From the NCBI RefSeq assembly GCF_008014675.1, contig NZ_VOXD01000019.1, forward strand, positions 55,445 to 119,444: a DNA stretch of 64,000 nucleotides, read 5' to 3'. A program made the translations under genes and the position numbers. The DNA is from Neolewinella aurantiaca (GTDB lineage: Bacteria > Bacteroidota > Bacteroidia > Chitinophagales > Saprospiraceae). The notes below the pieces were generated by a model. That model was not told the DNA's origin. It searched no databases and worked only from the letters and a program-made list of their open reading frames with translations. This document shows, piece after piece, positions 17,502 to 25,375 of the stretch. The first letter of the stretch is position 1; the number at the start of each line of letters is the position of its first letter.

Positions 17502-17738
17502 ATGCTTACCCCCAGACTGAAACGTACCCTGCGCTACTGCCTTGTTCTGTACATCTTCATTGTACCGACGTACTACCTGGTGTATCGTTTGATGTGGGAC
17601 GACGTCCCCGCCAAAGTAGCGTTCATCAACAGCTTGATTTTCGGGATTGTAAATTTGACCTTTCTCGGGCCGCTGCACTACTTCAGGGTGGGCAACAGAG
17701 ACGAAGGCGGCGCGGACGCAGGTGCCGGAGAAAGTTGA
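17502..17738 (+). CDS. Small two-helix membrane protein of unknown function
   Basis: A protein of 78 residues starting three bases after the channel stop, so it is probably co-transcribed with the channel. It has a basic N-terminus (LTPRLKRTLRY), a hydrophobic stretch at about 12-28, and another at about 38-58. The last residues GGADAGAGES are encoded by a 19-mer repeat copy that overlaps the gene end. I do not recognise the family. An accessory role to the channel is only suggested by position. Confidence 0.55.
   Translation: MLTPRLKRTLRYCLVLYIFIVPTYYLVYRLMWDDVPAKVAFINSLIFGIVNLTFLGPLHYFRVGNRDEGGADAGAGES
17709..17725 (-). repeat. 19-mer dispersed repeat, copy 4 (at the end of the small membrane protein gene)
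   Basis: On the minus strand GCACCTGCGTCCGCGCC matches the consensus without its outermost bases. It encodes the Gly/Ala-rich tail of the 78-residue protein. Confidence 0.75.
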
Positions 17739-17947
17739 CAGGAGCAATGATAAAAAGCCCGGCATCAAACCAAGAACCTCCGGGGCAGACTCGCGTAATA
17801 CGGTTAAGTAGGGTGCGATCGGAAACAAAAGGGATGACGACCGGGCGATTTACAATGACGGAATAATTTTGCTTGTAGTAACAAGCCGGGCGTCCCTTTT
17901 ACTTATTTTTAGGAGCTTATCTTAAGGCTGCGTTAAACCACGAATAT

Positions 17948-19012
17948 TTGTCCAGTAAATCAATTAATCCAAATCTAAAACACCAACCGGCTCAGCGGCC
18001 GGTCTCGGCGGCGAGTCTGATCACGGAGCTACAATCGCCCAGCCACCGTCGTGCGCTGGGCAGAGCCATCACTTTACTGGAATCAACGCAACCCGAAGAT
18101 CGCCGCCTTGCCGATGAACTGGTAAACCTTGCGCTCCAACACGAGCCAGCCAGCCCCACCTTTCGGCTCGGCATCAGTGGCACCCCCGGTGTGGGCAAAT
18201 CTACCTTCATCGAGCACTTCGGGCTGGAAGTAGCGAACGCAGGGCACCGGCTGGCGGTACTGGCCATCGACCCCAGCAGCAGCCTTAGCGGCGGCAGCAT
18301 CCTGGGCGACAAAACGAGGATGGAGGAGCTCACCCGCCACCCCAACGTATTCATCCGCCCCAGCCCAACGGGCGGGCACCTCGGCGGTGTGGGAGCCGCC
18401 AGCAGGGCGGCCGTCCTCCTTTGCGAAGTCGCCGGCTATGATTACATCATCGTCGAAACCGTCGGCGTCGGGCAGGCCGAATGGCAAGTTCATAGTATGA
18501 CCGATGCTTTCCTGCTGCTCGCCCAGCCCGGAGCAGGAGATGACCTCCAGGGCATAAAGCGTGGCATCCTGGAATTGGCCGACCTCATCGCAGTCAACAA
18601 AACAGACCGGCTGCCTGAGGCAGCCAAACAAACCGCCCTCGAACTCCGCAGAGGCCTTCACCTCGCACCGGCCCGGCCCGACGGGTGGACCGTATCGGTG
18701 CTAAACATAAGTGCTCTGACCGGTAAGGGCCTGACCAACATCCTCGAAAAACTCAGAGAATACGCCTCCAAAATGGAGGCAACCGGCTATTTCCGGACCC
18801 GCAGGGCAACCCAACGGGTTGCGTGGCTGAAAGAACACGCAGAACACCGCCTGCTTGCCGATTTTCGCAAATTTATGAACCGCGAGGTGCGAACAACCGA
18901 CGAACCTGGGCGTATTCTCGACGAACATTCCTCCCTTTCTAACACCTCGGGTGTTATTTTGGCGAAGTTTTACCAATCAAAACACATAGAGAATAAAAAT
19001 TCCGAAACATGA
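17948..19012 (+). CDS. meaB: Methylmalonyl-CoA mutase-associated GTPase MeaB
   Basis: A protein of 354 residues of the ArgK/MeaB G3E GTPase family. The P-loop SGTPGVGKST is at 77-86, followed by DPSSSLSGGSILGDKTRM, then RPSPTGGHLGGVGAA, ETVGVGQAEW (switch II) and NKTD for guanine recognition. MeaB protects and reloads the B12-dependent methylmalonyl-CoA mutase. The mutase itself is not in this window. The start is a TTG at 17948; no ATG is present near it, so the first residues are uncertain. The stop overlaps the lemA start by four bases. Confidence 0.92.
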   Translation: MSSKSINPNLKHQPAQRPVSAASLITELQSPSHRRALGRAITLLESTQPEDRRLADELVNLALQHEPASPTFRLGISGTPGVGKSTFIEHFGLEVANAGHRLAVLAIDPSSSLSGGSILGDKTRMEELTRHPNVFIRPSPTGGHLGGVGAASRAAVLLCEVAGYDYIIVETVGVGQAEWQVHSMTDAFLLLAQPGAGDDLQGIKRGILELADLIAVNKTDRLPEAAKQTALELRRGLHLAPARPDGWTVSVLNISALTGKGLTNILEKLREYASKMEATGYFRTRRATQRVAWLKEHAEHRLLADFRKFMNREVRTTDEPGRILDEHSSLSNTSGVILAKFYQSKHIENKNSET

Positions 19013-19599
19013 AATCAATTGGAACATTAGGCATTGTCATTGCTGTCCTTGCCGTCTTACTCATCGCCGGTTGTGGCAGCTACAACGGTTTTGTTGACGG
19101 CGAAGAAGACGTGGAACTGAAGTGGGCCGACGTCCAAACCGAGTACCAGCGCCGCTCCGACCTGATCGGCAACCTGGTCAATACCGTTAAAGGTGCTGCC
19201 GACTTCGAAAGAAGCACCCTCGAAGCAGTTACCAACGCCCGTGCCAAAGCGACCTCTATCAACATCGACCCCAGCAACATGACCGCCGAACAACTCAAGC
19301 AGTTCGAGGCAGCGCAGGGTCAGCTTTCTCAGGGCCTCGGCCGCCTTCTCGCTACCGCCGAGAACTACCCGAACCTGCAGGCAACCCAGGGTTTCCGCGA
19401 TTTACAGGTACAACTGGAAGGAACAGAAAACCGGATTTCAACTGCCCGGAAGCGCTTCAACGAGCAGGCAACTGCATTCAACAAGAGCGTTCGTCGTTTC
19501 CCCGGCACCGTCTTCGCTTCCGTTTTCGGCTTCAGTGAGAAGCCCCAATTCGAGGCACAAGCCGGAACTGCCAATGCACCAGAAGTAAATTTCGACTAG
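19009..19599 (+). CDS. LemA family lipoprotein
   Basis: A protein of 196 residues. The N-terminus is a lipoprotein signal with lipobox LIAGC, lipidated at Cys22. The body has LemA features: a long helical region with WADVQTEYQRRSDLIGNLV, NARAKA and YPNLQA, then RFPGTVFASVFGF near the end. LemA proteins are coiled, membrane-anchored and commonly sit next to TPM-domain genes, as here. The molecular role is not established. ATG overlaps the meaB stop (ATGA). Confidence 0.92.
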   Translation: MKSIGTLGIVIAVLAVLLIAGCGSYNGFVDGEEDVELKWADVQTEYQRRSDLIGNLVNTVKGAADFERSTLEAVTNARAKATSINIDPSNMTAEQLKQFEAAQGQLSQGLGRLLATAENYPNLQATQGFRDLQVQLEGTENRISTARKRFNEQATAFNKSVRRFPGTVFASVFGFSEKPQFEAQAGTANAPEVNFD

Positions 19600-20031
19600 A
19601 TGATCCGATTTTTCAGCAAGGACGAGGAAGCCGTTATCGTAGCTGCAATCCGCAGAGCAGAATTAGCTACATCGGGTGAAATCCGTGTACACGTAGAGGT
19701 AGGCGCCGAAGTGGCCGCCATATCTGTCGCTAAGCGGGTGTTCCATCAGCTGGGGATGGATAAAACTGCCGATCGAAACGGCGTCCTCATCCTTCTGGAA
19801 GTGGATCGCCGCGAGTTCGCTATCATCGGCGACACAGGAATCGATAAAGTGGTTCCCTCTGGGTTTTGGGACAGTACCCGCGACATAATGGAACAACACT
19901 TCCGCAAGGGCGAATTTACCCGCGGTATCGAGTTAGCCATAGACGAAGTTGGTGCTCAACTGAAAACCTATTTCCCTTATCAGACGGACGACGTTAATGA
20001 ACTGCCGGATGAAATCAGCTACGGCGGATAA
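19600..20031 (+). CDS. TPM domain protein (TLP18.3/Psb32/MOLO-1 family), soluble
   Basis: A protein of 143 residues that starts directly after the lemA stop. It has no signal peptide. The TPM domain is seen in AELATSGEIRVHVE, RNGVLILLEVDRREFAIIGD and GFWDSTRDIMEQHFRKGEFTRGIELAID (given in parts: VLILLEVD, EFAIIGDTGI, FTRGIELAI). It is the short partner of the larger TPM protein that follows. LemA-TPM-TPM gene sets are common in Bacteroidota; a role in membrane stress or protein quality control has been proposed for relatives but is not shown by the sequence. Confidence 0.88.
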   Translation: MIRFFSKDEEAVIVAAIRRAELATSGEIRVHVEVGAEVAAISVAKRVFHQLGMDKTADRNGVLILLEVDRREFAIIGDTGIDKVVPSGFWDSTRDIMEQHFRKGEFTRGIELAIDEVGAQLKTYFPYQTDDVNELPDEISYGG

Positions 20032-20055
20032 CACCCACTGGCCACGATCATATCG

Positions 20056-20097
20056 CGATGGGCTGACGGAGGCCTCAGGCTTTCACTCAGCCCATCG
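20056..20097. terminator. Intergenic hairpin between the TPM genes
   Basis: CGATGGGCTGA (20056-20066) pairs with TCAGCCCATCG (20087-20097) around a 20-base loop. No T-run follows. It may attenuate or stabilise the transcript between the two TPM genes. Confidence 0.5.
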
Positions 20098-20172
20098 TCA
20101 CTAAAAGAGGTTTCTATCCCGAAGCTCTGACCCAATAAATAAGCAAGTATCAAACCTTCCACCACATACCCC

Positions 20173-21003
20173 GTGAGATTCTTACAGCGCGCAACCCTTC
20201 TGTTGCTGGTCGCTCTGGTATCTCTCCAACTGGCCGCCCAACGTCCCATCCCCCCTAAATCGAACGATCTCGTTAACGATTATGCGGGTATGATGAGCCG
20301 TAGCGAACAGGACCGGTTGCGCAGCAAGCTGACCCAGTATGCTCTGGAAACTTCAACCCAGATCGCGGTAGTTACCGAAAACTCGCTGGAGGGCGAAACA
20401 GCTTTTGACCGCGGCCTGGCCATCGCCCACGGCTGGGGTGTGGGTGGAACCGCAGAAAACGACAACGGCGTGATGGTGTACATCGCAAAAAATGAACGCC
20501 GCATCCAGATTCTGACGGGCTACGGTGCCGAGGGTTTCTTACCCGACATCCTCGCAAAACGCATCATCGATAACATAATGACGCCAGCTTTCCGGCAGGG
20601 AAGGGTGTATGTTGGTATCGACGAGGCGACCACCACGATCATGGAGCTGGGCAAAGGAGAGTACACCGCCGATGAAGTCCCCGCCAGTGGCGGGGGTGGC
20701 ATCCCTCCCATCGTCATCATGGGGCTCATCCTGCTTGTCTTCATCCTCATTTCTTACTACGGCAACCAGCACAATGATGATGACGACGACGATGGTGGTT
20801 ACTGGCGCAACGGTCCTTATGACATGGACGACCCCGGCAGAAAAGTCCGGCGCCGACGCCGCAGAGGCGGCGGCTTTATCATCTTCCCCGGCGGCGGAGG
20901 TGGCGGCTTCGGCGGAGGCGGCGGCTTTGGAGGCGGAGGTGGTGGCTTCGGCGGTTTCGGCGGCGGTGGCTTCGGCGGCGGTGGAGCCGGCGGTGGCTGG
21001 TAG
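20173..21003 (+). CDS. TPM domain membrane protein with glycine-rich tail (YgcG-like)
   Basis: A protein of 276 residues starting at GTG 20173, which opens a signal peptide (LLLLVALVSLQLAAQ). The TPM domain at about 30-150 has LVNDYAGMMS, TQIAVVTENSL and NERRIQILTGYGAEG. A transmembrane segment (VIMGLILLVFILIS) lies near 178-192, then an Asp run, a basic patch (RRRRRGGG) and a tail of almost only Gly and Phe ending in GGGW. The same order occurs in YgcG-type proteins. The low-complexity tail makes the many antisense frames here meaningless. It is the last gene of the meaB-lemA-TPM group. Confidence 0.88.
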   Translation: MRFLQRATLLLLVALVSLQLAAQRPIPPKSNDLVNDYAGMMSRSEQDRLRSKLTQYALETSTQIAVVTENSLEGETAFDRGLAIAHGWGVGGTAENDNGVMVYIAKNERRIQILTGYGAEGFLPDILAKRIIDNIMTPAFRQGRVYVGIDEATTTIMELGKGEYTADEVPASGGGGIPPIVIMGLILLVFILISYYGNQHNDDDDDDGGYWRNGPYDMDDPGRKVRRRRRRGGGFIIFPGGGGGGFGGGGGFGGGGGGFGGFGGGGFGGGGAGGGW

Positions 21004-21026
21004 AGCAGACTTTGCAGCGCTGGCAA

Positions 21027-21614
21027 TCACCCCACTCCTAAACCATAAATATCTTTCCGCCGCTGTAGCTCTTTCTTCCCGTAGTGGGTGAAGTAACTAT
21101 GCTCGAGCAGGAACAAATCATTTTCCTGTTCCCATTCCTGATCGGTCCGCTCGTGGCCCAGCGTCAGCCACCATTCTTCGCGCAGCAGTACCTGGCTTTG
21201 TTCGTAAGTCGGATGAGACAGATGGTACATATCTGCATCGCAAAGGACTTCTTCCAGATGGTTCTTTGGCGACTGCGGCATTTTTGTTGCTCTGATACAA
21301 CCCAGTACTTTTTCGAGGTCCTCTGCCGGATAGGCTTTCCGCTCCAGGTACTCCCGGGCGATGACGCAACTTTCAGCTTCGTGGCCGGCGTATACTTTCG
21401 TGTGCCCGGTATCATGAAACCAGGCTGCCAGCAACACAATTTCCAGGTCCTTCTGGCTCAATCCTTCCGCCTCCCCGATTTCAAGGACACCTTGTACCAC
21501 GTCGATGGTATGGTGGAGGTTATGAAATATTCTGTCTGCGGGAAGGTCATGGATGAGCAATTGCCCGACATGACGCCCAACGGCCCGGGTTATCCGGGAG
21601 AGGCGCTGTATCAT
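21027..21614 (-). CDS. HD domain phosphohydrolase
   Basis: A protein of 195 residues. The HD metal site is spread over HNLHHT (about 32-37), AAWFHDTGH (about 64-72, the HD pair), a later HE in GHEAE and CDADMYHL (Asp near 127). Such proteins hydrolyse nucleotides, cyclic nucleotides or other phosphates; the substrate cannot be read. It is convergent with the TPM operon, with 23 bases between the stops. Confidence 0.88.
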   Translation of the reverse strand: MIQRLSRITRAVGRHVGQLLIHDLPADRIFHNLHHTIDVVQGVLEIGEAEGLSQKDLEIVLLAAWFHDTGHTKVYAGHEAESCVIAREYLERKAYPAEDLEKVLGCIRATKMPQSPKNHLEEVLCDADMYHLSHPTYEQSQVLLREEWWLTLGHERTDQEWEQENDLFLLEHSYFTHYGKKELQRRKDIYGLGVG

Positions 21615-21694
21615 TGAGTATGCAGTTTGTTGTAGTAATGCAAAGGCCGGTAAGCTGATTCATGTTCGATTCCTGTGCTTTTCAGAACCTTGCC

Positions 21695-21746
21695 TGCACC
21701 TGCGTTTGCGCCCCTTTCAAAATCTGACGGCGCGACCGCAGGTGCA
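21695..21746. repeat. Facing pair of 19-mer dispersed repeats, copies 5 and 6
   Basis: Copy 5 (21695-21713, plus) and copy 6 (21729-21746, minus) face each other across 15 bases and could form a cruciform or RNA hairpin with stems near 18 bp (two mismatches). They sit in the 392-base gap between the HD gene and the citrate synthase gene (21615-22006). I see no gene or clear promoter box in the rest of that gap. Confidence 0.85.
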
Positions 21747-22006
21747 CAGCCTGGTTGGAAAAGCAACGATTTGCGGCAATAATCGGGTGAATCACCATAG
21801 TATGACTCTAAAATGGCTGTCACGACAAATTTTAGGGAAGCAACGCTTAGAAAGACGGCATAAATACACGTTATTTGCCCGTCAGGGCCCAATGCCCTCT
21901 CTCGCCACGAACCGAAGAGTATTCATGGCGTTACTCCCTTTGTACTCTTTAATAGTCAAGCACTGCTTACAAAAAAAGCTAAGTCGCATAAAACGCTCCC
22001 GCCACA

Positions 22007-23305
22007 ATGGATAGTCTTAAACAGAAATTTGCAGAAAAAGCACTCACCCTTTACAAAGAACTTCGCGCCATCGGCAAAGAACATGGCGATAAAGTGATGG
22101 GCGAGGTAACCCTCAGCCAGATCACCGGTGGTGCCCGTGGCATCAAAATGATGGTTTGGGAAACCAGCCAACTCGACGCTCAGGAAGGTATTCGTTTTCG
22201 CGGTTATTCTATTCCTGAAATCAAAAAATTACTCCCCAGCGGACCTCAGGGCGAGCCTCTGCCCGAAGGTTTGTTCTGGTTGATGCTTACCGGTGAAATT
22301 CCTACCGAGGAAGAAGTCAACGCCCTCACCAAAGACTGGCAGAGCCGCGCCGAAGTTCCCCAGCAGGTGTACACCACCCTGGACAGCCTCCCGGCCGACA
22401 CTCACCCCATGACCCAGTTCACCATCGGTATCATGGCGATGCAGTCCGACAGTATTTTCGACCGCCGCTACGCCGAAGGCATGGCCAAGACCGATCACTG
22501 GGACGCCGTCTACGAAGACAGTATGAACCTCATCGCCCGCCTGCCGCGGGTAGCTGCTTACATCTACCGCCGCGCCTTTAAGGGTGGCGAGCACATCGCT
22601 CCCGACACCAGCCTCGACTGGTCCGCTAACTTCGCTCACATGTTGGGCAGCGACGACGAAGACTTCCGCAGCCTGATGCGCCTTTACCTCACCATTCACG
22701 CCGACCACGAAGGAGGAAACGCCTCTGCACATACCGTCAACCTGGTAGGATCTACGCTTTCAGACCCTTACCGTTCCTTTGCTGCGGGTATGAATGCTCT
22801 GGCTGGCCCGCTGCACGGTCTTGCCAACCAGGAAGTAATCAAGTGGATCTTCGAGATGATCGAAGAGCTTGGCACCAAGACGCCTACGAAAGAACAAATC
22901 CAGCAGTACGTACAGGAAACCCTGGACGCCCGCAAGGTTATCCCTGGTTACGGCCACGCTGTTCTCCGGGAGCCCGATCCGCGCTTTACTGCTCAGCGCC
23001 GCTTTGCTGAAGAGTACATCAAAGACAGCGACCTGATCGAAACGGTCTGGAAGATTTTCGATGTGGTTCCTCCGATGCTCGAAGCACTTGGCAAAGTGAA
23101 GAACCCGTGGCCCAACGTCGATGCACACTCAGGAGCACTCCTCGTTCACTACGGCTTTAGTGAGTATAGCTTCTACACAGTACTATTCGGAGTCAGTCGA
23201 GCCCTGGGTGTACTGGCTGCCGGCATCTGGACCCGCGCCCTCGGTATGCCACTCGAACGGCCGAAGTCCGTTACCAGCGACTGGATCAAAGATCAACTTA
23301 AATAA
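22007..23305 (+). CDS. gltA: Citrate (Si)-synthase, mitochondrial type
   Basis: A protein of 432 residues that condenses acetyl-CoA and oxaloacetate in the TCA cycle. The sequence is of the eukaryote-like subgroup rather than the E. coli NADH-regulated hexameric type: DHEGGNASAHTV, FAAGMNALAGPLHGLANQEV (catalytic His in GPLHG) and VIPGYGHAVLREPDPR (second catalytic His). The catalytic Asp lies in the C-terminal part (NVDAHSGALL). No NADH-binding N-terminal domain is present. It stands alone with its own leader. Confidence 0.95.
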   Translation: MDSLKQKFAEKALTLYKELRAIGKEHGDKVMGEVTLSQITGGARGIKMMVWETSQLDAQEGIRFRGYSIPEIKKLLPSGPQGEPLPEGLFWLMLTGEIPTEEEVNALTKDWQSRAEVPQQVYTTLDSLPADTHPMTQFTIGIMAMQSDSIFDRRYAEGMAKTDHWDAVYEDSMNLIARLPRVAAYIYRRAFKGGEHIAPDTSLDWSANFAHMLGSDDEDFRSLMRLYLTIHADHEGGNASAHTVNLVGSTLSDPYRSFAAGMNALAGPLHGLANQEVIKWIFEMIEELGTKTPTKEQIQQYVQETLDARKVIPGYGHAVLREPDPRFTAQRRFAEEYIKDSDLIETVWKIFDVVPPMLEALGKVKNPWPNVDAHSGALLVHYGFSEYSFYTVLFGVSRALGVLAAGIWTRALGMPLERPKSVTSDWIKDQLK

Positions 23306-23317
23306 ACTGCTTGTTCG

Positions 23318-23350
23318 TTGGTGCGCCGGGCTTCCGGGCTGGCGCACCAA
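23318..23350. terminator. Hairpin after the citrate synthase gene
   Basis: TTGGTGCGCC (23318-23327) and GGCGCACCAA (23341-23350) form a perfect 10 bp stem, 12 bases after the citrate synthase stop. The stem can extend inward through GGGC/GCTT. There is no following T-run, so the call as terminator is moderate. Confidence 0.55.
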
Positions 23351-23398
23351 CCTTCAACAGGCGGCCAACCAATAGCCTAACCAACCAACAGACCAATA

Positions 23399-23788
23399 AT
23401 GAACGTACCAGCAAACCTTTTTTACACCGAGGAACACGAGTGGGTTCTGATTGAAGGAAATACCGCTACGGTAGGAATCACTGACTTTGCTCAGGATGCC
23501 CTCGATGAACTTGTCTACGTGGAAGTGGAAACCGTAGGAGAAGAACTGGAGCGCAACGAGGTCTTTGGGACCATCGAGGCGGTAAAGACCACCAGCGACC
23601 TCTTCTTGCCACTTGCCGGCAAAATAATCGAATTCAACAGTGAACTCGACGAGAACGAGGGCGACAACCCAACACTCGTAAACGAGGATCCTTACGGTAA
23701 AGGATGGATCATCAAGGTTGAACTTGCCGATGCTGATGACCGCGAAGGTCTGCTCTCTCCGGAGCAGTACCAGGACCTGATCGGATAA
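23399..23788 (+). CDS. gcvH: Glycine cleavage system H protein
   Basis: A protein of 129 residues carrying the lipoyl domain. Lys63 in FGTIEAVKTTSDL is the lipoylation site; YTEEHEWV starts the domain and NPTLVNEDPYGKGWIIKVE ends it (parts: LVNEDPYG, GWIIKVE). It shuttles the aminomethyl group between the P and T proteins of the glycine cleavage complex, neither of which lies in this window. It is followed after six bases by the VanZ-like gene. Confidence 0.96.
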   Translation: MNVPANLFYTEEHEWVLIEGNTATVGITDFAQDALDELVYVEVETVGEELERNEVFGTIEAVKTTSDLFLPLAGKIIEFNSELDENEGDNPTLVNEDPYGKGWIIKVELADADDREGLLSPEQYQDLIG

Positions 23789-23794
23789 TTTTTT

Positions 23795-24241
23795 TTGGAA
23801 CACCCACCAAAAAAATATCCGAAGGCATCTTCTTCCCGTAAGCAGCGCATACAATGGTTTGCCTCAGGTGCTTACACACTATTTCTCATCGTTGTGAGTC
23901 TTCTGCCTGGTGGAAACGTGCCGTCAATTCCTGACTGGTTTTCACTTTTTTCGCCCGATAAGGTGGCTCACTTTGGTGCTTACGGTGTTTTTGCCCTATT
24001 ATTGTCGGTAACCTTTTCGGAGGGCCGTATTAAATGGGTGATTCTTCGTTCTGTTTTTATCGCTGCCGGCTTCGGCGTTTTGATGGAAATACTACAAGGA
24101 ATCAGCGGAACAGGACGGCATTTTGACCCTGTAGACATGGTGGCCAATTTATTGGGTGCCGTTCTCGGAGGGCTCGTTTACTACCTGTTCAAACTACTTA
24201 GAAAAAAGACCTCTGCAACGGCGGCGGATCTCAACGATTAA
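23795..24241 (+). CDS. VanZ-like family membrane protein
   Basis: A protein of 148 residues with four hydrophobic segments near 25-42, 52-66, 80-100 and 112-130. The motifs LFSPDKVAHFGAYGVFALLL and ILQGISGTGRHFDPVDMVANLLGAVLG (parts: DKVAHFGAYG, RHFDPVDMVANLLGA) match the VanZ-like family, whose conserved D-K-x-x-H and D-x-x-D-x-x-x-N residues are present. Function unknown. The start is taken as TTG at 23795, six bases after gcvH; a start further in is possible. Confidence 0.78.
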   Translation: MEHPPKKYPKASSSRKQRIQWFASGAYTLFLIVVSLLPGGNVPSIPDWFSLFSPDKVAHFGAYGVFALLLSVTFSEGRIKWVILRSVFIAAGFGVLMEILQGISGTGRHFDPVDMVANLLGAVLGGLVYYLFKLLRKKTSATAADLND

Positions 24242-24261
24242 CTTTTATAAACTCAATAGTC

Positions 24262-25191
24262 ATGGATATCTCTCTTTCCGGAGGTGCCCTGGCAGGAACT
24301 TTGGCAGCTCTTTTGGTGCTGTTTATTGTCATGATTCTCGTCCTGAGAAATGTGTACAGTAAGCGGACGGAGAAGGCGCTTCAGGGGGAATACCAGGCGG
24401 CTGACAATGCGGACAAATCGTACCTCCTCAACCGAGCGAAGTACGAGCGTCTGGATGTTTTCAGCCTCAGCTCCACCTTCTTTAACTTCGGTCTCGCTCT
24501 TGCGGTAGGTCTTTCCCTGCTCGCTTTTGGCTGGACCCAGTACTCTAAAGAAATTTTTATTCCCGATGGCGCCCTCGAACTCGACGAAGAGATCGAAATG
24601 GAGCCACCACGGACGGCCGAACCGCCACCACCGCCACCACCGCCACCACCACCCGTAATTGAGGAGGTGCCGGAAGAAGAGCTCATCGAGGAAGACCCAC
24701 CGGAATTCGAGGATACCTCTATCGACGAAGAAACCGTGATGGAAGCTCCACCGGAAGTGAAGGAGGAAGCGGCACCACCGCCCCCACCGCCCCCACCACC
24801 ACCACCCCCGAAGCCAAAGGTTGAGGAGATCTTTAAGGTGGTAGAGCAAATGCCACTCTTCCCAGGTTGTGAAGACATGGGCAGCTACGCTGAGCAAAAA
24901 GCGTGTGCTGATAAGAAGATGCTCGAATTTATCTACGGTAACATCAAGTACCCCGCCATTGCCCGTGAGAACGGTGTTGAAGGTATGGCCGTTGTTTCTT
25001 TCGTAGTAGAGAAAGACGGTTCGGTAACCGATGCCAAGGTAGTGCGTAACCCCGGTGCAAAAACCGGCGAAGAAGCACTCCGCGTAGTAGAACTTATGAA
25101 CACCAAGGGCCTCAAATGGAGCCCGGGTAAACAGGGTGGACGGAACGTACGCGTTCAGTTCAACCTCCCGGTGAAGTTCAAACTCGAGTAG
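24262..25191 (+). CDS. TonB-like energy transducer with proline-rich spacer
   Basis: A protein of 309 residues. Two hydrophobic segments lie near 10-30 and 72-92, unlike classical TonB with one. Then come acidic and Pro-rich stretches (two runs of about eleven prolines near 120 and 178) that would span the periplasm. The C-terminal TonB domain starts near 210 with EEIFKVVEQMPLFPGCE and ends with VRVQFNLPVKFKLE (ELP/FPG and YP motifs conserved). It passes energy from the inner membrane to TonB-dependent receptors. ExbB/ExbD are not in the window. A terminator follows. Confidence 0.9.
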   Translation: MDISLSGGALAGTLAALLVLFIVMILVLRNVYSKRTEKALQGEYQAADNADKSYLLNRAKYERLDVFSLSSTFFNFGLALAVGLSLLAFGWTQYSKEIFIPDGALELDEEIEMEPPRTAEPPPPPPPPPPPVIEEVPEEELIEEDPPEFEDTSIDEETVMEAPPEVKEEAAPPPPPPPPPPPPKPKVEEIFKVVEQMPLFPGCEDMGSYAEQKACADKKMLEFIYGNIKYPAIARENGVEGMAVVSFVVEKDGSVTDAKVVRNPGAKTGEEALRVVELMNTKGLKWSPGKQGGRNVRVQFNLPVKFKLE

Positions 25192-25215
25192 AAGGAATCT
25201 CTTCCTTATTACAGA

Positions 25216-25263
25216 AGAAGCCGATGTCGTTCCCCTAACGGAACTTCATCGGCTTCTTTCGTT
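25216..25263 (+). terminator. Rho-independent terminator after the TonB gene
   Basis: AGAAGCCGATG (25216-25226) pairs with CATCGGCTTCT (25247-25257) and is followed by TTCGTTT. It lies 25 bases after the TonB stop. Confidence 0.85.
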
Positions 25264-25375
25264 TAGGATATTTTCACCCGCCTGAGTCCCAAGCAAGCAA
25301 ACATCATTCCCGCCCCGGACAACTAGCTCATGTTCAAATTCGTTAGCTTTACGTTCTCCCTATAGAATCCCCCCA

